DNA of 64,000 nt, taken from Chloroflexus sp. Y-396-1. Lineage in GTDB: Bacteria; Chloroflexota; Chloroflexia; Chloroflexales; Chloroflexaceae. The notes below the pieces were generated by a model that did no database searches, had not been told where the DNA came from, and saw nothing but the letters and a program-made list of their open reading frames with translations. This document shows, in pieces, positions 55,454 through 64,000 of this stretch; within the stretch, counting starts at the first letter, position 1, and the number at the start of each line of letters is the position of its first letter. The position numbers were made by a program, and so were the translations under genes. The stretch is from the NCBI RefSeq assembly GCF_000516515.1, contig NZ_KI911784.1, positions 4,440,633 to 4,504,632 on the forward strand, given 5' to 3'.

Positions 55454-56220
55454 GCCTCCAAGGTCTACGAAATGGGCGGATGATATAACAAACCGTTTGA
55501 TAGGCCGCAAAGTTACACCGTTTTGGCTCGGATTGCCTGCAATGGACGGTCTGGTGGTGCACGCTCCACGATTGCCTCCAAGGTCTACGAAATGGGCGGA
55601 TGATATAAGAAACCGTTTGATTGGCCGCAGAGTTACACTGTTTTGGCTTCGGATTACTACACTATGGCGGTGCGCGCTCCACGATTGCCTCCAAGGTCTA
55701 CGAAATGGGCGGATGATATAAGAAACCGTTTGATTGGCCGCAAAGTTACACTGTTTTAGCTCGGATTACTACGCTATGGCGGTGCGCGCTCCATGATTGC
55801 CTCCAAGGTCTACGAAATGGGCGGATGATATAAGAAACCGTTTGATTGGCCGCAGAGTTACACTGTTTTGGCTTCGGATTACTACACTATGGCGGTGCGC
55901 GCTCCACGATTGCCTCCAAGGTCTACGAAATAGGCGGATGATATAAGAAACCGTTTGATCGGCCGCAACGTTACACCGTTTTGGCTCGGATTGCCTGCGA
56001 TGGACGGTCTGGTGGTGCACGCTCCACGATTGCCTCCAAGGTCTACGAAATAGGCGGATGATATAAGAAACCGTTTGATTGGCCGCAGAGTTACACTGTT
56101 TTGGCTTCGGATTACTACACTATGGCGGTGCGCGCTCCACGATTGCCTCCAAGGTCTACGAAATGGGCGGATGATATAAGAAACCGTTTGATTGGCCGCA
56201 AAGTTACACTGTTTTTTGGT
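55454..56220. repeat. Tandem repeat, seven units of 112-120 bp
   Basis: Units begin (GCCTCCAAGGTCTACG) at 55454, 55574, 55687, 55799, 55912, 56032 and 56145; the last is cut at about 75 bp. Two unit types exist: ~113 bp and 120 bp, the latter with GGACGGTCTGGTGGTGCA. On the minus strand every unit carries GGAGG followed 5 nt later by ATG or GTG (for the last, partial unit this lies at its right-hand boundary). The conserved core includes GATGATATAAGAAACCG. Confidence 0.9.
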
Positions 56221-56467
56221 TGGATTCCGTGGAACACGCGATGATGTTGGGCATTTGGCGATCCCGAAGTAACGGAGCTGAAAATCCTTGAGCGACGAGA
56301 TACTATGAAACTGTGATCAGAAGCCTGGACAAACAGCCCAGTAATCTCGGAAAACCTTGGAACTAGTGATGGGAGGAGCCTAATTAGTCGCCTACGGCTG
56401 GCTCTCTACGTCTAGCTTGTGGTACAATGGCGAGAGCTATACCATATGCCCTCGGTGAGGATGACCA

Positions 56468-57748
56468 ATGCAGATCACGCTGAATATTGAGCAAATCCGG
56501 GCCGACACCCCTCTGCCACCACTCTTTCGTGTTCGCCAATGCTGGCAAACCACACCCGTGGCTGATGTGACGGCTACGGTGTGGGCTGAACTTGACCGGC
56601 TAGGGTTGGCGGCACATATCCGGCCAGGTATGCAGATTGCAGTGACGGCCGGTAGCCGTGGGATTACTAATATTGTGCAGATTACGGCAGCAGCAGTTGG
56701 CTGGCTGCGCAATCATGGGGCACTACCCTTTATCGTACCAGCAATGGGTAGTCACGGTGGCGCAACAGCAGAAGGACAGGTTGCGTTACTTGCCTCACTT
56801 GGGATCACTGAACAAACGGTTGGCTGTCCGATCCGTGCCACAATGGACGTGGTTGAATTGGGTCGTATTGCCGATGGTACGCCAGTCTATATGGATCGGT
56901 TTGCTGCCGAAGCCGATGGCGTGCTGGTGATTAATCGGATTAAGACCCATACATCCTTTAAGGCGCCAATAGAGAGTGGTTTAGCAAAGATGTGTGCAGT
57001 TGGTCTAGGCAAGCGACATGGCGCCGAAATTGTCCATCGCACTGCGGTGTACGGTCTGAAAGAGCAGATTGTGCCAATGGCGCGCATGATCGTTGAGCGA
57101 GGGCGTGTGCTGGCCGGGCTGGCAATTCTCGAAGATGCACGTGATCAGACTGCTGCTATCGTTGCTCTTCCCCCTAACGACATTGGTGGCGCTGGTGAGG
57201 CAGAGCTATTGCTCCGGAGCAAAGAGATGATGGCCCGGCTGCCTTTTGACCGCCTTGATGTGCTGATTGTTGATCGGATCGGTAAGAATATCAGTGGCAC
57301 CGGTATGGATACGAATGTGATCGGGCGGTTGCCTATCCCTGGTGAACCGCCACCCGACCGACCGGTGATCAATGTGATCGTGGTGCTTGATTTGACCCCC
57401 GAAACACACGGTAACGCAAACGGTATCGGGCTGGCTGACATTACGACTGCCCGCCTAGCTGCTAAGATCGATTTTCATGCGACATATGTGAATGTTTTAA
57501 CTGCTGGTTTGGTCGGTTTGTGTAAGGGTGGCTTGCCGATTACCCTGCCGACCGAACGTGATGCCGTGGCGATGGCGGTCAAGACGTGTGGGCAACCCGA
57601 TCCGGCTGCGGTACGGTTGGTGCGTATTCCTGATACGCTCCATCTGGAAGAGTTGTTGGTGAGTGAAGCTCTCTTGCCAGAGGTCGCGGCCAACCCCGAT
57701 CTTGAACTGCTTGGCCCTGCCGAGTGGATTCTTGATAGCGAAAGATAA
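56468..57748 (+). CDS. LarA-like (DUF2088) nickel-pincer-type isomerase
   Basis: 426 aa cytoplasmic protein. AMGSHGGATAEGQ, VINRIKTHTSFKAPIESGLAKM and the overall layout fit the lactate racemase N-terminal (DUF2088/LarA-like) superfamily, whose members use a nickel-pincer nucleotide cofactor for racemisation or epimerisation of hydroxy acids. The substrate is not known. The LarB/LarC/LarE cofactor genes are not in the window. A weak Shine-Dalgarno (GTGAGGATGACC) precedes the ATG. It is followed after 7 bp by the C39-like gene and then the glycosyltransferase, an apparent operon with no obvious shared pathway. Between the tandem repeats and this gene (56221-56467) I see no gene. Confidence 0.6.
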   Translation: MQITLNIEQIRADTPLPPLFRVRQCWQTTPVADVTATVWAELDRLGLAAHIRPGMQIAVTAGSRGITNIVQITAAAVGWLRNHGALPFIVPAMGSHGGATAEGQVALLASLGITEQTVGCPIRATMDVVELGRIADGTPVYMDRFAAEADGVLVINRIKTHTSFKAPIESGLAKMCAVGLGKRHGAEIVHRTAVYGLKEQIVPMARMIVERGRVLAGLAILEDARDQTAAIVALPPNDIGGAGEAELLLRSKEMMARLPFDRLDVLIVDRIGKNISGTGMDTNVIGRLPIPGEPPPDRPVINVIVVLDLTPETHGNANGIGLADITTARLAAKIDFHATYVNVLTAGLVGLCKGGLPITLPTERDAVAMAVKTCGQPDPAAVRLVRIPDTLHLEELLVSEALLPEVAANPDLELLGPAEWILDSER

Positions 57749-57755
57749 TTTTGTG

Positions 57756-58793
57756 ATGTCTCGTCATCTCTTGCATTATTGGGATGCGGTTGCGCTCGAC
57801 AGGTGGGAACGGGCTGCACCATTGCCTACCGATGGTAGGTATGCCCGAATTGCACTGATCAGCCCATTGCTCCAGATTCCCTCTGCGTTGGCAATTATTC
57901 CGAGTTGGGCTGCCGATACGCCGCCAGCAAGCTGGATTGAGTTGCAATTACGAGTACAACAGCAGGGCATCTGGAGCGGTTGGTTTCGTATTGCAGCATG
58001 GGATAGCGATGGAACGCGGCGAAGCAGTTTTTCGTCGCAGACGAATGAGTTTGGCTCGGTTGCTACTGATACCCTTCTCCTGAAGACACCAGCTCAAGAT
58101 GTACAGGTGCGTGTGTTACTCTGCGGCTTGCCTGGAGCAGATATGCCTGAGCTTACTGCACTCGCTCTCTGCGTCACAACGACGGCAAAACCAGCGGGTT
58201 TTGCCTCTCCACCGGCACTCTCGGCAATTGGGTTACCGCTCTTGCTCTGTCAGTACGACTATGCCGGTGGTGAGGGATGGTGCAGTCCAACCGCAGTTCA
58301 TATGGTGTTGGCATACTGGTACGCACAATTAGCCGATCCGCGCTTGGCTCCTTTTGCGCAACGCGAGACGCTCCCTGAATTGACGGTTGCCGGTATCTTC
58401 GATCCGGGCTGGGATGGAACCGGTAACTGGTCGTTTAATACTGCATTTGCTGCTCGTTTTGGTCTGCGCGCCTACGTGACTCGGCTCGATACCCTAGAGC
58501 AGATTGGTCGGTGGACGGCTGCTGGCGTACCGGTAGTTATCAGTCTAGCCTGGGAAACCGGTCAGATTGACGATGCCCCCGATCGTACTGCTGGACATCT
58601 CACGATCGTGCGTGGTTTTACCGAGACACATGCTTTGATCGCCGAGCCTGCTGGACGTGACCGATTACTGCGGGCGTACCCTCAAAGGCAGTTAGCAGCC
58701 GCCTGGCAAGCCAGTTCAAACGGTACCGTTTACTTGATCTATCCGCCCGACTGGCCGCGTCCACAACCTGGTCTCGCCGACGCATGGGTGTGA
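57756..58793 (+). CDS. C39-like cysteine peptidase domain protein
   Basis: 345 aa from the ATG at 57756; the open frame extends upstream into the previous gene but that start is unlikely. Residues about 1-150 are a beta-rich N-terminal region (ASWIELQLRVQQQGIWSGWFRIAAW). The C-terminal half is a peptidase_C39_2-type domain: Cys176 in GWCSPTAVHMVL and His281 in AGHLTIVRGF form the dyad. No signal peptide, so it is either cytoplasmic or exported by another route. C39-like proteins often act in peptide processing, or are inactive binding modules; here both catalytic residues are present. No peptide substrate gene is visible nearby. Confidence 0.7.
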   Translation: MSRHLLHYWDAVALDRWERAAPLPTDGRYARIALISPLLQIPSALAIIPSWAADTPPASWIELQLRVQQQGIWSGWFRIAAWDSDGTRRSSFSSQTNEFGSVATDTLLLKTPAQDVQVRVLLCGLPGADMPELTALALCVTTTAKPAGFASPPALSAIGLPLLLCQYDYAGGEGWCSPTAVHMVLAYWYAQLADPRLAPFAQRETLPELTVAGIFDPGWDGTGNWSFNTAFAARFGLRAYVTRLDTLEQIGRWTAAGVPVVISLAWETGQIDDAPDRTAGHLTIVRGFTETHALIAEPAGRDRLLRAYPQRQLAAAWQASSNGTVYLIYPPDWPRPQPGLADAWV

Positions 58794-58800
58794 ATTCGCT

Positions 58801-60027
58801 ATGCGTATTCTTGTTTTGGCTCCGTATCCACCATATCCACCGCGCAGCGGAGGAGCATTGCGGATGTTTCATCTGTTACGTGCTCTGGCCAAGCAACATA
58901 CCGTTACGCTGCTTAGCTTCGCCCCTGACGAATCGGCTGCACAGGCAATTGCTCCGTTGCGCAATCTAGTGCGCCTGTTGGTTGTCACTGGCCCACCGTA
59001 CCGCTCATTATTCCAACGTGCGTTGACCACGCTGCTTAGTCCGCAACCTGATATGGCATTGCGCAATGCGAGTATGGCATATACTGCGGCATTGCACAAG
59101 CTGCTGACCGATGAGCAATTTGATGTGGTGTTGGCCGAAAGTATCGAGATGGCGCCCTACCTCCTCCAGGCTCGCAAGGCAGGTCTATACACGATCCTCG
59201 ATGAATTCAATGCCGAATATCTACTTCAACGCCGTGCGGCTCTTACCGATTTACGCCGTTTCCCGGCACCGAAAGCATTGATCGGTGGTGTCTATTCACT
59301 TATTCAGTGGCTGAAACTGGCAACCTTTGAACGATATGTTCTCCAGGTTGTTGACCGGGTGATTGTTGTTTCAGCCGAAGATGAACTGGCGCTACGCCGA
59401 CTGGCACCTCACGCTAAACTCCATATCGTACCGAACGGCGTAGACTGCACGTATTTTGCCCCTCCAACCAAGGCACCTCCCCCGACCAATGATCTGGTCT
59501 TTGTCGGCACACTCGACTATCGGCCAAATGTTGATGCTGTGCTGTGGTTTGTTGATGCGGTGTTCCCCCTAATCAAGCAAATGCATCCTACGTTGCGGCT
59601 ACGACTGATCGGACGACGCCCACATCCGAAAGTGCTCGCTCTACACGATGATCGGCATATCATAGTAACCGGCGAGGTTGCCGATACACGTCCGGCACTG
59701 ATGGAAGCTGCGGTTGTTGTAATTCCGATGCGAATAGGTGGTGGCTCACGACTGAAATTGTTAGAAGCGTTAGCAATGGCTACGCCCGTTGTCAGTACGT
59801 CTTTTGGCGCTGAAGGTGTCGCCGGTTTGCGCAACGGCGAACATCTGCTGCTGGCAGATACCCCGGCTACATTTGCTCAGGCTGTCTCACGTCTGATAAC
59901 CGATCGTGCATTTGCGCAACGATTGGGCCAAGCTGGCCGCACCTTTGTGTGTGCCAATTACGATTGGACGTGTATTGCGCCACGATTGGAAACCGCTATC
60001 AGGCCAGCAACTATACTCACGTCCTGA
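58801..60027 (+). CDS. Glycosyltransferase, GT4 family (GT-B fold)
   Basis: 408 aa. N-terminal MRILVLAPYPPYPPRSGGALRM is the glycine-rich acceptor-side loop of GT4 enzymes. VVSAEDELALRRL and HIVPNGVDCTYFAP mark the linker to the C-terminal nucleotide-sugar domain; VFVGTLDYRPNVDAVLWF follows. The C-terminal donor site has MRIGGGSRLKLLEALAMATPVVST, the EX7E-type motif region. Retaining enzyme adding a sugar to a cell-surface acceptor; sugar and acceptor unknown. It begins 7 bp after the C39-like gene on the same strand. Confidence 0.88.
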   Translation: MRILVLAPYPPYPPRSGGALRMFHLLRALAKQHTVTLLSFAPDESAAQAIAPLRNLVRLLVVTGPPYRSLFQRALTTLLSPQPDMALRNASMAYTAALHKLLTDEQFDVVLAESIEMAPYLLQARKAGLYTILDEFNAEYLLQRRAALTDLRRFPAPKALIGGVYSLIQWLKLATFERYVLQVVDRVIVVSAEDELALRRLAPHAKLHIVPNGVDCTYFAPPTKAPPPTNDLVFVGTLDYRPNVDAVLWFVDAVFPLIKQMHPTLRLRLIGRRPHPKVLALHDDRHIIVTGEVADTRPALMEAAVVVIPMRIGGGSRLKLLEALAMATPVVSTSFGAEGVAGLRNGEHLLLADTPATFAQAVSRLITDRAFAQRLGQAGRTFVCANYDWTCIAPRLETAIRPATILTS

Positions 60028-60197
60028 CAGGAAAAGGGTGAACGGCGAGTTGCACTATATATGTTTTACTGACCCTGGCTTCTCTTATACCGGTAAAGAC
60101 GAATACGTTCAGAAGTCTCTTGCATCGTGAGCATACTATGGTAAAACCTGTCTTCCACAGATTTTACACGTCGCCATAGCACCTAAACCTGTTTTGC

Positions 60198-60203
60198 TAT
60201 GAT
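60198..60203 (+). promoter_or_regulatory. Extended -10 of the EI24 gene
   Basis: TGCTATGAT in the context TTTTGCTATGATG, the same as upstream of the regulator at 14478. It places the transcript start only about 8 nt before the ATG, with no Shine-Dalgarno between. Confidence 0.45.
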
Positions 60204-60217
60204 GTTACCGCTTTCAT

Positions 60218-60952
60218 ATGCGTTCACTCATTGACGGTTTTAGCTATCCATTGCGTGCGATACGGTTCATCGTCAGGCAACCGATGCTTTGGCGCTACAT
60301 TGTGATCCCGATTGTGCTGAATATCATGATCGGATTGATCCTCTACACGACATTGTTATGGGCCGGTTTTCAGGCAATTGAGGCCTTTCTTGTCGGTTGG
60401 CCGCTGTGGATCGAGTGGTTGATACGAGGGCTACTGGTTATTGCACTTTTTTTGGGGCTCGGGTATATACTGGTACGCTTCGGGGTTGTGCTCGGCTCAC
60501 CCTGTTATAGTCGCCTGTCGGAATTGATCGAAGAACGTTTGCGCGGCCTTGTCAGAACTGCGTCACCGACAGCCCCGGTATCTGTCGTGCACGATGTGTT
60601 GCGCGCACTTCTGTTTGAGCTGAAGAAGTTGTTGTTGGTGCTGTTAATCGGTACTCCAACCCTCCTGCTAAACTTGATTCCTGGTGTGGGAACGCTCCTG
60701 GCAACCGGCGCCGGTATTGCTATCGGTGTGACCATTACTTGTCTCGACTTCTTTGATCCACCTCTTGAACGTCGCCGACTTTCGTTTCGTGGCAAACTGA
60801 GTTTTATTCGCCGTCATTTGCCGGCTAGCGCCGGATTTGGTCTGATATGCCTCGGATTGGTAAGTATACCGTTCTTCAACCTGATTGCTGTACCGATTTG
60901 CATCACTGCCGGTACCCTCTTCTTCTGTGAACACGACAACCTATCTAGGTAA
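60218..60952 (+). CDS. EI24/CysZ-like integral membrane protein
   Basis: 244 aa with four or more membrane segments (about residues 27-52, 60-85, 140-175, 205-235). The N-terminus GFSYPLRAIRFIVRQPMLWRYIVIPI is typical of the EI24 (PF07264) family, which includes the sulfate permease CysZ. GSPCYSRLSELIEERLRG on the first cytoplasmic loop is also conserved. Sulfate transport is possible but cannot be claimed from this sequence alone. It has no Shine-Dalgarno. The 3' end overlaps the convergent sugar dehydrogenase gene by 12 bp. Confidence 0.8.
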   Translation: MRSLIDGFSYPLRAIRFIVRQPMLWRYIVIPIVLNIMIGLILYTTLLWAGFQAIEAFLVGWPLWIEWLIRGLLVIALFLGLGYILVRFGVVLGSPCYSRLSELIEERLRGLVRTASPTAPVSVVHDVLRALLFELKKLLLVLLIGTPTLLLNLIPGVGTLLATGAGIAIGVTITCLDFFDPPLERRRLSFRGKLSFIRRHLPASAGFGLICLGLVSIPFFNLIAVPICITAGTLFFCEHDNLSR

Positions 60953-62188
60953 GGAAACAATGCGGTAAATATTGCCATTATGGTCGTCGGAGACAAAGAT
61001 CGTACCATCTGCCGCGATAGTAATCCCCGCCGGTCGTCCCCAAGCCCTACCACATTCCTGTTGCGGATGATCACGGAAGCCGGTTAGAAACGGATCGGCA
61101 CTGACCGGTATGCCATTGCTGACCTGAATGCGCTGTACTCGGCAATCACGGGGCGTCTGGTCGGCATTCCAGGAGCCATGGTACGCAATCAGTATTTCAC
61201 TATCGGAAAGACGCGCAATACCGAGGGGGGCGTAATGGGCCAGATCGGTGAAACGAGCCGGTGTCGCCAGGTCACACGTGCTGAAGGAAGCGTCGAGCGG
61301 TACACGCTCATCACGCACCTCTCTGGCATCGTTCGGAACTGAGCCAATCACCGCCGTATAACAATACGGCCAGCCGTAATGTTTTCCAGCCTCAACCTCA
61401 ATAATAACCTCTTCCGGTGGCAGATCGTTCCCAAGACCATCACTGCCGTTATGGGTTGCCCAGAGTCGTCCATCAGGCAAGAAGATAAAATCAACGCTGT
61501 TACGTAATCCCTCGGCCCAGACGGCCCGCCGACGTGGATCAGGGTCGTTAACAAATGGATTGTCGGCTGGAATATGACCCTCTAGTGTGTAGCGTAAAAT
61601 GGCAGCCCGTCGTGGATCGCCTTCACTACAACCAACGGTAATATTGCATTTTGAACCGACCGCAATGTAGAGCATGCCATCAAGCCCAATACGCGCAGTT
61701 CGAGTTGAATGACCACCATCGCTTGGCAACCCATCAACAACCACGCTCGTTTCCGAACGGTCAAACACTCCATCAGCATCGCTGTCGTGCAATCGCCAGA
61801 CAGTCGCATTGCCGGCAGCGTATAAATCTTGACCGTACCATTCCAGGCTATGAACACCGGTCAGATTCACTGCAACGACCGTTGTCTCATCCGATCTCCC
61901 GTCACCGTTACTATCCGATAAACGTACAACGCGATTGGCACCACGCTCGGCAACATAGAGTTGACCGTCGGGGCCGATTGCCATCAGGCGAGGCCGGTTG
62001 AGACCATGTGCGTAGAGACGCACAGCGTATCCTTCAGCAACCTGTAAGCGAGTGCTGACTTCGTCGTCGGACGGAATGAGCGCTCCGTGCTGGACAATAG
62101 GAAGGAACAGACGATAAGCTGTCTGCGCCAGTCCCACGCCACCGACAACCAATACGATGCATACAATCAGTAATGTATGCCGTTTCAT
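60941..62188 (-). CDS. Secreted PQQ-type sugar (glucose/sorbosone) dehydrogenase
   Basis: 415 aa. A signal anchor at residues 5-25 (LLIVCIVLVVGGVGLAQ) is followed by YRLFLPIVQHG. The rest is a six-bladed beta propeller of the GDH/sorbosone dehydrogenase type: RPRLMAIGPDGQLYVAERGANRV, GGHSTRTARIGLDGMLYIAVGS, GLRNSVDFIFLPDGRLWATHNG, GWPYC, IAYHGSWN. It oxidises sugars or alcohols outside the membrane using PQQ, passing electrons to the respiratory chain. No PQQ synthesis genes are in the window. Calcium-like SDSNGDGRSDE and DSDADGVFDRSE loops lie between blades. Overlaps the end of the EI24 gene tail-to-tail. Confidence 0.85.
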   Translation of the reverse strand: MKRHTLLIVCIVLVVGGVGLAQTAYRLFLPIVQHGALIPSDDEVSTRLQVAEGYAVRLYAHGLNRPRLMAIGPDGQLYVAERGANRVVRLSDSNGDGRSDETTVVAVNLTGVHSLEWYGQDLYAAGNATVWRLHDSDADGVFDRSETSVVVDGLPSDGGHSTRTARIGLDGMLYIAVGSKCNITVGCSEGDPRRAAILRYTLEGHIPADNPFVNDPDPRRRAVWAEGLRNSVDFIFLPDGRLWATHNGSDGLGNDLPPEEVIIEVEAGKHYGWPYCYTAVIGSVPNDAREVRDERVPLDASFSTCDLATPARFTDLAHYAPLGIARLSDSEILIAYHGSWNADQTPRDCRVQRIQVSNGIPVSADPFLTGFRDHPQQECGRAWGRPAGITIAADGTIFVSDDHNGNIYRIVSLPR

Positions 62189-62207
62189 TCTTAACCAGCA
62201 CTTTTGC

Positions 62208-62242
62208 GAAGCGGTGTATTGTCCTCAGTGCAATACACCGCT
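62208..62242 (-). terminator. Hairpin after etfA
   Basis: Perfect 13-bp arms AAGCGGTGTATTG / CAATACACCGCTT with a 9-nt loop between etfA and the sugar dehydrogenase. No T run, so termination may be partial. Confidence 0.65.
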
Positions 62243-62260
62243 TTCACCGGCCAGAAAAAC

Positions 62261-63238
62261 TTACCGGTTGAGACGCGCTTTGATCTCTTCTGTCAGGAGC
62301 GGCAAAATCTCGTTTACATCACCAACAACACCGAGCGTCGCAATGCGGAAAATAGGCGCTTCTGGGTCTTTATTGATGGCCACAATGGTGCGGCTGGTTC
62401 GCATTCCGGCCAGATGCTGGATCGCGCCACTGACACCGGCAGCGATATAGAGTTTGGGACTGACCGTCTTTCCGGTCTGACCAACCTGGTGCTCATAGGG
62501 AACCCAGCCATCGTCAACAATCGCTCGTGAAGCACCGTAAGCACCACCCAGAGCCTCAGCCAATGGTGGAATCAGGCGATAGTAGTTCTCTTTATTGCCC
62601 AAGCCCCGGCCACCGGTCACGATAATTGCAGCGTCAGTCAGGTTGACTGCACCAGCCTTGGGTGCCACCGACAGTACTTCGGTACGTGAGGTAAGTTCGG
62701 CTACCGTTAGCTCGGTAATTGGTGCGCTACGATCGGGTTGGGCTACTGCTTCTGGGAAGCTCTGCTTACGCACCAATGCCACAACTGGCGTCCCTGTGGC
62801 GAAGCGATAGGTATTAATGACATTCCCACCATGCGACGGTCGCGTGGCCTGAATAGCACCATCAACCACTTGAATGTCGGTTGCATCGACCACCAGACCA
62901 GCACCGAGATCGGTTGCCAGTGCTGCTCCAAAATCGCGCATCTGGAAGCTGGTTCCAGCCAGAATCAACGTCGGATGAAACGCCTTGACTGCTGCAAGCG
63001 CTGCTGCAATATAACCATCGGTTGTGTATTGACGTAGTGCTGGCGCATCAACCGTATAGATCTGATCGGCGCCAAAATTCCCGGCGCGTGCCGCAATGGC
63101 TTTTGTCGGACCAATTGCCAGTGCTGCCAGCGAACCACCTAAAGCATCTGCCAGTTGCCGCCCCTTGCCGAGCAACTCGCGCGAAATGGCGGCCAGATCA
63201 TCGCCAACTGCTTCTAAAACAACCAGTACGCCATTCAT
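62261..63238 (-). CDS. etfA: Electron transfer flavoprotein, alpha subunit
   Basis: 325 aa. Binds FAD and passes electrons from acyl-CoA dehydrogenases to the quinone pool with EtfB. The C-terminal FAD domain is clear: VTGGRGLGNKENYYRLI, GASRAIVDDGWVPYEHQVGQTG, then SPKLYIAAGVSGAIQHLAGM and IVAINKDPEAPIF. Shine-Dalgarno AAGGAG before ATG; 19 bp downstream of etfB on the same strand. Length typical. In Chloroflexus-type organisms ETF would serve fatty-acid or branched-chain oxidation; that role is inferred. Confidence 0.95.
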   Translation of the reverse strand: MNGVLVVLEAVGDDLAAISRELLGKGRQLADALGGSLAALAIGPTKAIAARAGNFGADQIYTVDAPALRQYTTDGYIAAALAAVKAFHPTLILAGTSFQMRDFGAALATDLGAGLVVDATDIQVVDGAIQATRPSHGGNVINTYRFATGTPVVALVRKQSFPEAVAQPDRSAPITELTVAELTSRTEVLSVAPKAGAVNLTDAAIIVTGGRGLGNKENYYRLIPPLAEALGGAYGASRAIVDDGWVPYEHQVGQTGKTVSPKLYIAAGVSGAIQHLAGMRTSRTIVAINKDPEAPIFRIATLGVVGDVNEILPLLTEEIKARLNR

Positions 63239-63257
63239 GATCTGCTCCTTTCCGCGC

Positions 63258-64000
63258 TTAAATCACTTGATACTCCAACAGCTTATCGACCAGCTTGCGA
63301 ACCTTGGTAGCCGCGTCCGGCCCATCAATGATCTCGCCCTTGGGACGAGGTGGCGGTGGTACGCGCTCGACAAGTTGGGCGGTTGGGGTTAGATCAGCGG
63401 TGCTCAGACCCAGATCGGCGGCTGTCCACACTGGTGGCTCAACCTTTGCCACACGCTTGATTTTGAGGAGCGAGGGATAGCGTGGTTCGTTAATATCTTT
63501 GATCACCGACATCACCGCTGGCAGGCGACAGGCAACCGTCTCAATCACACTCTCCAGATGACGTTCAACTTTAAGCATTCCGCCGGGTTGCAGTTCCAAC
63601 ACCTTGCCGACATATGTTACCTGTGGCCAGCCCAGCAAGCGTGCCAGCGCCGGTGCAAAAGCGCCACTCTCGTCGTCGGTACTGTTGCGACCGGTGATAA
63701 CCAGATCGACATCTCCCAGCTTACGAATGGCAGCCGCAGCCACACGAGCGGCTGCAATCGGATCAAGCTGAGTAAATGCCGGATCACTGAGCAACAGTGC
63801 ATCGGTTGCACCCATTGCCAATGCCCGCCGCAACTGCTCGACCCAGTCAGATGTGCCAATAGAGAGTGCCGTTACCTTACCGCCGTGCTGTTCATTCCAA
63901 CGAATACCCTCTTCGAGCGCATATTCGTCGAAGAGGTTGATAATCTTTTCGATCCCCTCAGCGTCGATGGTCAAATCCGGTCGAATCTTAACCGAATTGT
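63258..64000 (-). CDS. etfB: Electron transfer flavoprotein, beta subunit (5' end outside window)
   Basis: The frame stays open to the right edge (NSVKIRPDLTIDAEGIEK... as EtfB continues after its first strand), so the true start lies a little past 64000 and about 15 residues are missing. The ETF beta fold is clear: INLFDEYALEEGIRW, GATDALLLSD, VDLVITGRNSTDDESGAFAPALARLLGWPQ (the AMP/NADH-site loop), and the recognition loop region RHLESVIETVACRLPAVMSV. It binds AMP and docks with dehydrogenases. Ends LLEYQVI, 19 bp before etfA. Confidence 0.94.
   Translation of the reverse strand, partial: NSVKIRPDLTIDAEGIEKIINLFDEYALEEGIRWNEQHGGKVTALSIGTSDWVEQLRRALAMGATDALLLSDPAFTQLDPIAAARVAAAAIRKLGDVDLVITGRNSTDDESGAFAPALARLLGWPQVTYVGKVLELQPGGMLKVERHLESVIETVACRLPAVMSVIKDINEPRYPSLLKIKRVAKVEPPVWTAADLGLSTADLTPTAQLVERVPPPPRPKGEIIDGPDAATKVRKLVDKLLEYQVI

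Overview
The window looks like chromosomal DNA from a filamentous anoxygenic phototroph of the Chloroflexota, most like Chloroflexus. This is an inference from the protein style and the dispersed hairpin repeats; no marker gene settles it. It contains no rRNA, no recognisable tRNA and no transposase gene.

Left part (1-14.3 kb): ordinary chromosome. It holds a secreted glycoside hydrolase cut by the left edge, a secreted metzincin-like protease, two membrane-anchored STAS regulators whose 3' halves have been homogenised, argG, two small hypothetical genes, a leftward rlmN-hisS-NUDIX cluster, a lipoprotein and several dispersed repeat elements.

CRISPR locus (14.35-55.17 kb): two DNA-binding regulators (a small HTH protein and a WYL-domain protein) precede an interference set cas8-cas7-cas5-cas3-cas6 of type I-B (Cst1/Cst2/Cas5t flavour). 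An adaptation set cas1-cas2-cas4 follows, then a ~300-bp leader with a good promoter, then one uninterrupted array of about 409 copies of a 37-bp repeat spanning 30.06 kb. The degenerate repeat is at the far right end, so the leader, and the newest spacers, are on the left beside cas4. A GC-rich hairpin closes the array.

The array is the outstanding feature. The last base of the repeat changes in clean blocks along its length: oldest C, then T, C, G, and newest C. Spacers that overlap each other can be assembled into short pieces of target, and all eight flanks readable this way are 5'-CCN. One 36-nt spacer occurs in both orientations as an exact reverse complement. Neighbouring spacers come from opposite strands of the same target. 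Some targets were sampled again with a fixed 5' end and a different length. Three spacers reveal a phage hairpin with a compensatory base change. Old parts of the array carry segmental duplications.

Right part (55.2-64 kb): a tiny leftward ORF lies downstream of seven tandem ~113/120-bp units, each carrying a Shine-Dalgarno plus start codon on the minus strand. It is followed by a LarA-like protein, a C39-like peptidase, a GT4 glycosyltransferase, an EI24/CysZ-like membrane protein, a secreted PQQ-type sugar dehydrogenase, and etfA with etfB; etfB runs off the right edge.
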